Made by a program: the position numbers and the translations under genes. Shown here one piece after another: positions 1-5,946 of a stretch of DNA of 56,091 nt. How positions within the stretch are numbered: the stretch's first letter is position 1; each line of letters begins with the position of its first letter. Source of the DNA: Calditrichia bacterium. Lineage in GTDB: Bacteria; Calditrichota; Calditrichia; Calditrichales; Calditrichaceae. The DNA is taken from positions 1 through 56,091 of the forward strand of contig JALSTK010000097.1 of assembly GCA_026983775.1 (NCBI GenBank), written 5' to 3'. Below the pieces are notes generated by a model, which did not search any database, was not told the DNA's origin, and saw nothing but the letters and a program-made list of their open reading frames with translations.

Positions 1-559
1 AAATAACTTTTACACTATCCAGGGCATGACCGGAGCAGTCGGTTACATAACCGCTGCAATTTCCTCTGGCATTGCTGCTGTCGTTTGCCAGACCCAGGGT
101 CGGTGATTTATCGAAATAGAGGTAAGAATGCTGTTCCTCGCCTTCAATGAAAGATCGGCGACAAATGGACATACCCGGTTTCGGTACGGTGATTTCCGAA
201 TCGGGAACATCCCCGAAGCCGATTTGGTCCATGATCGCGCCGGATTCTCCATGAAGCTGAAGAATATCTCCGCAATAACGGATGTGCAGAGGAGCTGCCA
301 AACTGTCCCGGGTTATGACGACAAAATTATCCGTATTGTACATAATGGGCCGGCCGAACAGAGCGGTATCCGTTAAAGTGGTCAGATACATATCGGCGGT
401 AATAGGTGTTTTTGTGATTTCCAGTTGCCAGACCGTGTCATCCCTGGCATCGAGAAGAAGCTCGTTCAGATAAAATTCCACCAGAGGATTGGCAAAAAGC
501 GGTATCAGCAGGATGGCGGAAACGATGAGAATAAAAAAATGCTTTTTAAAAAAGTTCAT
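1..559 (-). CDS. Exported lamin-tail-like / carboxypeptidase-regulatory-like protein (3' end outside window)
   Basis: The minus strand is open without a stop from the ATG at 559 to the window edge (186 codons), so this is the N-terminal part of a longer protein. Residues 1-24 form a signal peptide (Met-Asn, two Lys, hydrophobic core, Ala). Residues of about 80-165 resemble a lamin-tail domain: a GDILQLHG strand, a PKPGMSICRR segment and a closing SPTLGLAND that matches the usual sPTpGaaN ending. A CSGYVTDCSGHALDSVKV segment follows, like the start of a carboxypeptidase regulatory-like domain. The start lies 2 bases after the stop of the upstream gene, and the purine-rich GGGGAGAATGA at that stop is a good ribosome site, so the two genes are likely co-transcribed. 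Function is unknown; a surface or adhesion role is inference. The reading frame is certain, the domain names less so. Confidence 0.7.
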   Translation of the reverse strand, partial: MNFFKKHFFILIVSAILLIPLFANPLVEFYLNELLLDARDDTVWQLEITKTPITADMYLTTLTDTALFGRPIMYNTDNFVVITRDSLAAPLHIRYCGDILQLHGESGAIMDQIGFGDVPDSEITVPKPGMSICRRSFIEGEEQHSYLYFDKSPTLGLANDSSNARGNCSGYVTDCSGHALDSVKVI

Positions 560-560
560 T

Positions 561-1127
561 TCATTCTCCCCAGGAAATATTCAAATTTTTGACGGGCAGG
601 AAGTTCTTTATTTGAATATAATAGATTGTATTCCCTCTGGAAAGCATTTTTTTCATTTTTTTAAAGGGTAAACGGCTTAATTTTAGCCGTCTGGGGACGA
701 TGATGTAATAATCCGCCCTGAGAAGTGCGCTTTTCCAGTGTCGGGTCGTGGTCAGAATATAGGTCATATGCCGGGCTGGCGTGGCCTGTCTGTAAAAAAC
801 CTTAAATCTGGTGACGCTCCTGGCCGGAAGGGACAGGGAAAACGAACAGGCCTCGCTGGTGCGATTGAACGCAACGACAGCGGAATCATTTAAATTCACT
901 ATATTCACGGAATCGGGATAGGGCAGATTGCTCTCAATTTTAAAAGGATACAGAACGGGAATCGTCCGTGCGGAGCGGGATGTGTTTTTAAAATAGTAGA
1001 TTCCTTCTACGGTACAGAAGGAATCGGCGACGGTTATTGTAATCGTTTCACGAAAGAATCGGATGCCGCCGGCCCGCAGGGAAATGATCATAGAAAAATA
1101 TAGAATCAACAGGAACACTTTTTTCAT
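561..1127 (-). CDS. Small exported protein of unknown function
   Basis: A 188-residue protein. I start it at the ATG at 1127 and not at the longer 1196 option because MKKVFLLILYFSMIISLRAG is then a clean signal peptide. The mature part is beta-rich, with a run like 'TVEGIYYFKNTS...PVLYPF' that recalls domains built on strand pairs and Asn/Thr turns. The C-terminus is strongly basic (many Lys/Arg around residues 135-170). I do not recognise the family. It is translationally adjacent to the lamin-tail-like gene downstream (2-base gap) and divergent from the Mur-ligase-like gene, with about 110 bases between the two starts for the promoters. Probably a periplasmic or surface partner of its neighbour; that is inference only. 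Confidence 0.6.
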   Translation of the reverse strand: MKKVFLLILYFSMIISLRAGGIRFFRETITITVADSFCTVEGIYYFKNTSRSARTIPVLYPFKIESNLPYPDSVNIVNLNDSAVVAFNRTSEACSFSLSLPARSVTRFKVFYRQATPARHMTYILTTTRHWKSALLRADYYIIVPRRLKLSRLPFKKMKKMLSRGNTIYYIQIKNFLPVKNLNISWGE

Positions 1128-1241
1128 AAAATTAAAATAACCATAAAATCGGTTCGGGAAAAGGAATTTAATACGGGATTCTGTTGTAAAAGTCACGATC
1201 CTTACCTAAATTTATAATCTGAAAGAACAAGGAAAAATCTT

Positions 1242-2396
1242 GTGCCTAATAGTCGCAAATTGAGTAATGAAGAACGAAGAAAATATTTAAGTCTGCGCCG
1301 TTCCTTCAAGAAACCGGTGATCGGAGTAACCGGTTTTCTGGGCAAAACCACAACGATTGATATGATCTCTGCGGTGCTTGAAACCCGGGGTAAGGTTTTA
1401 AAGAATAGTAAGGGTTTCGGCACCTGGAAGAGCAATATTCAAACTCTGGAGAAACTAACTCCGGAGTATGATTATGCGGTTTTTGAATTTGATTATCAAC
1501 GTGGCAATCATTTTGCCGAAATTCTACGTTTGATCAAACCCACTATCGGTATTGTAACCAATATCGGTGATGCCCACCTCAATTATTTGGGAAACATGAT
1601 GCAGATCGCCCTGGAACGCTCGGCCGTGGTAAAATACCTGGCCCGGGACGGAGTCGCCATTCTGAATAAAGATGACGAGTTAAGCTCTGCGCTGAGTGAT
1701 TTTATTATCAATAAAAAAGTGATAAAATTTGGTCTGAGTCAGAATTCTGATTATTTTGCCACGGATATCAAACAATTGGGGCCGCAGGGCATTGAATTCA
1801 GGCTGAACGGAAGCATCGACATCAGATTGCCGATTTATAGTATCCAGGATATGTATAATTTTCTGGCGGCACTGGCCTGTGTGGAGACCCTCGGTTTTGC
1901 AAGGGATACCGCAATTGAGGTTTTTAAGAGCCGGTTTTCGTTGAGTCAGGGAAAAGGGAAGCTTCAGAAGGCCGGGGATATCTATTTATTGGACGAAAGC
2001 TATTTGGCCAATCCCCGTTCCTTGAGTAAAGCCGCCCGTTCCTTAATCGGTTTTCGACCTTACAGTGAGCATCTCTATTTTATTGTAGGGGATATGTCGG
2101 AAGCGGGACTTCGTGTGGAAGAGCAACATCTGAATATGGGGTATTTCCTGTCGGCTTTACCGATTCCCAATTTAATTACTGTGGGGGAATATGCCCGATT
2201 TATTGCCAAAGGGGCGGCTCTGATCGATGCCAATCAAAAGCAGATTCATGCGGTTAATACAGTTGACGAAGTATTACAGGTACTCGAAGAGCAGTTAGCG
2301 GACAAAGCGGTTATCTCCATTAAAGGGCTGGGAAATGTGGCTACGCATCGCATCCGCAAATATATCGAAGAGCGTTTTGGGACATCATTTAAGTAA
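1242..2396 (+). CDS. Short Mur-ligase-like ATP-dependent amide ligase
   Basis: A 384-residue protein. The GTG start at 1242 follows an AAGGA motif 7 bases upstream. The Mur ligase central domain is clear: the P-loop GVTGFLGKTTT at residues 28-38, an EFDYQRGNHFAEI segment, a GIVTNIGDAHLNYLG segment that matches the conserved xNxxxDHL region of MurC-F, and an LNKDDEL strand. A shorter C-terminal part ends in the KGLGNVATHRI stretch that resembles the KGS/KG-rich end of MurF. The N-terminal UDP-substrate domain of canonical MurE/MurF (about 80-100 residues) is absent; the P-loop starts almost at once, as in CapB/PgsB and other stand-alone ligases. The substrate cannot be told from sequence. It sits 26 bases before an OmpA-family gene, so a role in envelope or peptidoglycan chemistry is plausible. 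Confidence 0.8.
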   Translation: MPNSRKLSNEERRKYLSLRRSFKKPVIGVTGFLGKTTTIDMISAVLETRGKVLKNSKGFGTWKSNIQTLEKLTPEYDYAVFEFDYQRGNHFAEILRLIKPTIGIVTNIGDAHLNYLGNMMQIALERSAVVKYLARDGVAILNKDDELSSALSDFIINKKVIKFGLSQNSDYFATDIKQLGPQGIEFRLNGSIDIRLPIYSIQDMYNFLAALACVETLGFARDTAIEVFKSRFSLSQGKGKLQKAGDIYLLDESYLANPRSLSKAARSLIGFRPYSEHLYFIVGDMSEAGLRVEEQHLNMGYFLSALPIPNLITVGEYARFIAKGAALIDANQKQIHAVNTVDEVLQVLEEQLADKAVISIKGLGNVATHRIRKYIEERFGTSFK

Positions 2397-2422
2397 AGTA
2401 TCATAAAGTACAAGGAACCAAT

Positions 2423-3826
2423 ATGAAACGATATTTTCAAATTTTAATCATCCTTCCTATTTTATTGGTAACGGCTTATAGCCAGAATAGTATGAAAGAG
2501 AATCTGTTCTCGGACTATGAAACCCTTCTGGATAGTCTGCAAAAACATGATGCGGAAATCCTGTCACCGGAATTTTTTGCCAAAGCCGTAAAATATTTTA
2601 AACAGGCCAGCGATGACTATGAAAACAAGGAAAAGAGTCTGGTCGATATTAAGAAGAAACTGGAAAAATCACGTAAGGAAGCCTTAAAAGCGCAGAAAGT
2701 GGTCGCTCTTGCCGTTAAAAATCTGCAACCCGCTATCCAGGCCAGAGATGCGGCCTTAAGCGCCAACGCGCCGACTTTTGCTCCCCAGGCCTGGGATAAG
2801 TCGGACGAGATGTTTCAGAAGGCCACATCCAATCTGGAAGATGACGATCTGGAGGATGCTATCGATTATGGAAACAAGGCGGCACAACTCTATCAACAAT
2901 GCGAAATACTGGCCATTAAAAACAGCATCCTGGGAGATGCCCGTACCCAAGTGACCGTCGCTAAAAATATGGAAGCAAAAAAGTACTGTTTTAAAACCTT
3001 CCGTAACGCCCAGACGCTTCTGGCCAATGCCGATCAATATATTGACCAACATCCGCATGAACAGGAAACTGCAACCCGGATGGCTCTGGAGGCCGCAACC
3101 GAAGCACGGCATGCTCAGTATTTGGCACAGAGAATCAAAGCACTTTCGGAAAATGAAGCCAATTGGGAAAAATTATTCCTGGTCTTTGAAAATTATCTGG
3201 CAGATGTGGGCGTTCCCTTTCATTATCAGCCCAAATTTGATAAAGGTTTTGACCCGGTGGTGAAGACCTTGTTAAGCTATATCTCGAATTTAAAGTTGGA
3301 ACAAAAACGGTTATTGGCAGAGAATTCGCAGTTGGAAGAAAAGCTCAATGCCTTAAAAGAGAGCGAAGCTACTACTTCGGCGGAACTGCGTAAGAAACAG
3401 GCCCAGGAAGAAAAATTGAAGAAAGTGGAATCCATTTTTGCCCCGGGTGAAGCAGATGTATTTCTGAACGGAGATAAACTGATTATTCGTTTATCCGGTC
3501 TTCATTTTCCACCGGGACAAGCGACGATTCAACCGGAATATTTTGCGCTGTTAATCAAGGTGGGCAGGGCCATTCGTGAATTTCCCGGTCAACCGATCCG
3601 TATCGAAGGCCATACGGATGCCACCGGTAGCAGCAGAAAGAACAAGATTCTTTCGGAAGAGCGGGCCCGGGCCGTAGCCGAATATCTGATCGCCAGTCTG
3701 GAACTCGAACCTGATCAGATCGATTACTATGGTTACGGTGACCAGCGTCCGATTGCTTCCAATAAGACGAGAGAAGGACGCGCTAAAAACCGCCGAATCG
3801 AGGTCGAAATTTCTTTAAAAAAATAG
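2423..3826 (+). CDS. OmpA-family protein with long helical periplasmic region
   Basis: A 467-residue protein with signal peptide MKRYFQILIILPILLVTAYS. Residues of about 25-330 are charged and helical, with coiled-coil stretches (the Lys/Glu-rich segments near 55-85 and 290-335) and TPR-like helix pairs as in DUF4398-type proteins. The C-terminal 120 residues form an OmpA-like peptidoglycan-binding domain: RLSGLHFPPGQATIQ, then IEGHTDATGSS, then RARAVAEYL, then GYGDQRPIA and the final KNRRIEVEI. The GHTD and NRR motifs that bind diaminopimelate are intact. There is no outer-membrane barrel, so the protein more likely bridges the periplasm to peptidoglycan. It follows the Mur-ligase-like gene by 26 bases and probably shares its transcript. 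Confidence 0.88.
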   Translation: MKRYFQILIILPILLVTAYSQNSMKENLFSDYETLLDSLQKHDAEILSPEFFAKAVKYFKQASDDYENKEKSLVDIKKKLEKSRKEALKAQKVVALAVKNLQPAIQARDAALSANAPTFAPQAWDKSDEMFQKATSNLEDDDLEDAIDYGNKAAQLYQQCEILAIKNSILGDARTQVTVAKNMEAKKYCFKTFRNAQTLLANADQYIDQHPHEQETATRMALEAATEARHAQYLAQRIKALSENEANWEKLFLVFENYLADVGVPFHYQPKFDKGFDPVVKTLLSYISNLKLEQKRLLAENSQLEEKLNALKESEATTSAELRKKQAQEEKLKKVESIFAPGEADVFLNGDKLIIRLSGLHFPPGQATIQPEYFALLIKVGRAIREFPGQPIRIEGHTDATGSSRKNKILSEERARAVAEYLIASLELEPDQIDYYGYGDQRPIASNKTREGRAKNRRIEVEISLKK

Positions 3827-4006
3827 CTGTTTTCTTAAATATGGGAAAACAGCAAACCCGGTGCAAAATCGGGGAAGGCCACGGACTTTCGTATCGGGAT
3901 GATGGAATCGCTTGTTTTTCAAGGCCTGATATACTTTTTCTGCAGCATCCGTATCTGTATCGAATGTAAAAAGAGTACCGGTTAAGATTTTAGATCGATA
4001 TGGCAT
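3815..4006 (-). CDS. Possible small protein in the gap, weakly like the DUF3343 Se/S-carrier family
   Basis: The gap between the OmpA gene and the receiver gene is almost exactly filled by a 63-codon minus-strand frame starting at the ATG at 4006. Its translation looks protein-like: a strand GTLFTFDTD, an amphipathic helix DAAEKVYQALKNK and a PRFCTG turn with a single Cys. This faintly recalls the DUF3343 layout (strand, helix, Pro-Arg then Cys-Gly), but the Pro-Arg to Cys spacing is too short for a good match. It converges on the OmpA gene with a 12-base overlap. No Shine-Dalgarno is visible. It may be a real small gene, a remnant of a longer one, or chance. Confidence 0.33.
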   Translation of the reverse strand: MPYRSKILTGTLFTFDTDTDAAEKVYQALKNKRFHHPDTKVRGLPRFCTGFAVFPYLRKQLFF

Positions 4007-4016
4007 TCGGTTTGCA
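4001..4016 (+). promoter_or_regulatory. Candidate sigma-54 (-24/-12) promoter
   Basis: The sequence TGGCATTCGGTTTGCA has the sigma-54 layout: GG, exactly ten bases, then GC inside TTGC. It lies directly before the lone receiver gene, and an NtrC-type sigma-54 activator is encoded 9 kb downstream. Against it, transcription would begin near 4027, which would leave the ATG at 4029 nearly leaderless and exclude the GTG at 4017. The match may be chance. Confidence 0.3.
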
Positions 4017-4436
4017 GTGAACAAAGATATGAAGAGGGATATATCCAACCGCCCGAAAAACATCCTGGTGATTGATCCTGATAAAGAATTTAGTGAAAAT
4101 GTCCGCCTGTTTATGGAACAGGACTATCACGTGGATATCCGTCAGAATATTGAATATATCGATCACACCATTATTTTGCGGCGTATCAATTTGGTTGTGA
4201 TTGATGCGGAATATGTAACGCGAGATTTAGTCCCCGTCCTCAATACGATTCGTCGCCATCATCCCGGATTAAAAATTATTATTATGTACACCTACCTTCC
4301 CGAAGATAAAATTTTGGAGAAAGACCTGATTGATTTATCCGATGATGTGATTGCCAAACCATTCAACGTAGATTTACTCAAAGATAAAGTCGACCATTTG
4401 CTTCTCCAGCAAAAAAGTTCTTCGTTCTTACGTTAA
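4017..4436 (+). CDS. Stand-alone receiver (REC) domain response regulator
   Basis: About 139 residues from the GTG at 4017, or 135 from the ATG at 4029; neither has a convincing Shine-Dalgarno. It is a single REC domain with no output domain. The acidic pair is the DPD of LVIDPDKEF, the phospho-acceptor is Asp63 (GTG numbering) in LVVIDAEYV, the Thr switch is in IIMYTYLP, and the conserved Lys is in AKPFN. Single-domain receivers usually act as phosphate shuttles or protein-protein switches. It lies 71 bases before the TPR gene and heads the signalling island that carries two histidine kinases, so a place in their phosphorelay is a reasonable inference. Confidence 0.78.
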   Translation: MNKDMKRDISNRPKNILVIDPDKEFSENVRLFMEQDYHVDIRQNIEYIDHTIILRRINLVVIDAEYVTRDLVPVLNTIRRHHPGLKIIIMYTYLPEDKILEKDLIDLSDDVIAKPFNVDLLKDKVDHLLLQQKSSSFLR

Positions 4437-4507
4437 AATGTGATTTCTTCAATTGAATTAAACGGGTGCAATCAGTATATTGCAACTTCAATGGTAGAGG
4501 AGCAGCA

Positions 4508-5662
4508 GTGTTTAAGGGATTCGGCTATAAAGAAAGCATTCATGTGGATGATCGCGAATTTCGTATTCACACCGGATGTGATCCGGAACGACAAAGGATC
4601 ATTACCGAAGTTTTCGAAAACGGCCGTTTTATCTATAGCAGCGAATCTCCCTACTTTACCAGGAACAGAGAAGAAGATAGTCTGGATGAAAACTACCTCA
4701 AAGAGATAACCGGTGACCTGCATCAAAAGCTGATCGATGAAATCCAAATTATTTTTCATATTCAGGAAAAGATAAAAAATCTGAATGATTATCTCCCCCA
4801 TTTCCGCTTAGGGAAGATTCTGTTCTCTAAAAACTTTTTTAAGGAAGCTACAACCAGTTTTAAACGTGCCATCCAACTCAAGCCGGATTTTTTTCGTACC
4901 TACCAATGGCTCGGCTTAAGCTATTTACAAATTAAGGAATATGACAAAGCCCTCAAGATTTGTGAGCTGGCCCTGCGGGAAAGATCGGATTTCCCCGACT
5001 TATTCAATTGTGCCGGGGTGATTTACACCCATTTGCGCAATTACGAACAAGCTAAAAATGTGTTACAAAATGCCATGGAGATAAAGCAAAATTTTCCTGA
5101 GGCCCAATTTAATCTTGGCGTGGTCTTATTCCTTTCCACTTTGGAAGATATACCGGCGGATGCGAATATCATCATACCCGTCCGGCTGCATCGGGCCCTG
5201 GATCAATTTCGCTCCAACGAGCACTATCAAAATAAGCATTGGCAGGATTTATTGCACCGGGTTGAGTTGACTCTGCAAAACAGCAACAAAGAGCAGGTAC
5301 AGCAAACTTTGCTCGATCTGCAGGTTAAACTGGCCGTCAAAGATGATCCCGTAAGTCTCGCCATGGATTTTTTCTTTCTCAAATTCATGTTCGGGGGGCG
5401 TAGCCTGGATAACGAAGAGATTCAATATTACGAAAGGATTATCCGTGAAGAAGAATCCAAACATTCCGGTTATGCCGATTACTGGAATGAATTAGGGGCT
5501 TTGCATTTAATTCAGTGCCGCGATTATTTTTTAAAAGCTATGGAAGAATTTGAAAAAGCCACGGAAATCAATCCCAATTATGAATACGCCAAACAAACTC
5601 TGGAAATGATCCGGCGCAGTAAAAAGGGTTTTTTAATTTTACTGCGGGCCATTCTTAAATAA
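4508..5662 (+). CDS. TPR-repeat protein
   Basis: 384 residues starting at the GTG at 4508. I prefer this start to the in-frame GTG at 4466 because AGAGGAG lies 6 bases upstream. The N-terminal 90 residues form a charged domain I do not recognise (FKGFGYKESIHVDD...), followed by a helical stretch and three clear tetratricopeptide repeats at about residues 95-205 (for example LGKILFSKNFFKEATTSFKR and YQWLGLSYLQIKEYDKALKI). A further repeat-like pair lies near the C-terminus (FEKATEINPNYEYAK). No signal peptide, so it is cytosolic. It lies between the lone receiver and the first histidine kinase and may be a scaffold in that pathway; the partner is unknown. Confidence 0.75.
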   Translation: MFKGFGYKESIHVDDREFRIHTGCDPERQRIITEVFENGRFIYSSESPYFTRNREEDSLDENYLKEITGDLHQKLIDEIQIIFHIQEKIKNLNDYLPHFRLGKILFSKNFFKEATTSFKRAIQLKPDFFRTYQWLGLSYLQIKEYDKALKICELALRERSDFPDLFNCAGVIYTHLRNYEQAKNVLQNAMEIKQNFPEAQFNLGVVLFLSTLEDIPADANIIIPVRLHRALDQFRSNEHYQNKHWQDLLHRVELTLQNSNKEQVQQTLLDLQVKLAVKDDPVSLAMDFFFLKFMFGGRSLDNEEIQYYERIIREEESKHSGYADYWNELGALHLIQCRDYFLKAMEEFEKATEINPNYEYAKQTLEMIRRSKKGFLILLRAILK

Positions 5663-5946
5663 GGCATCATTCCTGCCTCTAAATCTCCGATTCAATTAAC
5701 TTTGTTGGAAATGACATGAGAAAAATACACCACTAACCGGTGTCATTTCGAAAAGAGAAGCCCGGGTGTTACCCCTGTCTATTTATTTTATTGCTTGCAT
5801 CAACCATAAATTTCCTTACATTTAATTAAACTTTTTTTTCCCTTTTCCGATTATAAGGATCGACTCTTATGGGTATGACTTGATAAGTAGGCCTGTAACA
5901 GACCTTAACAAGCTGTTTATCACCCGGATTAAAGGACGAGAGACCA
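5663..5946. other. Intergenic region before the hybrid kinase, with a nested inverted repeat
   Basis: This 284-base gap holds a perfect 9-base inverted repeat, GAAATGACA at 5708-5716 and TGTCATTTC at 5741-5749. Inside it a competing stem ACACC (5727-5731) with GGTGT (5739-5743) uses three of the same bases, so the two folds exclude each other. The right arm continues as TGTCATTTCGAAAAGAGAAG, which recalls the GTCATTTCGA-type intergenic repeats I know from FCB genomes. The end of the gap carries AAAGGA before the TTG start of the kinase. No gene is visible. Confidence 0.45.

Noticed and set aside
5663-5946. Cyclic di-GMP riboswitch before the kinase gene
   Set aside because: No GEMM-type core or tetraloop-receptor pattern is visible; only the nested stem is present.
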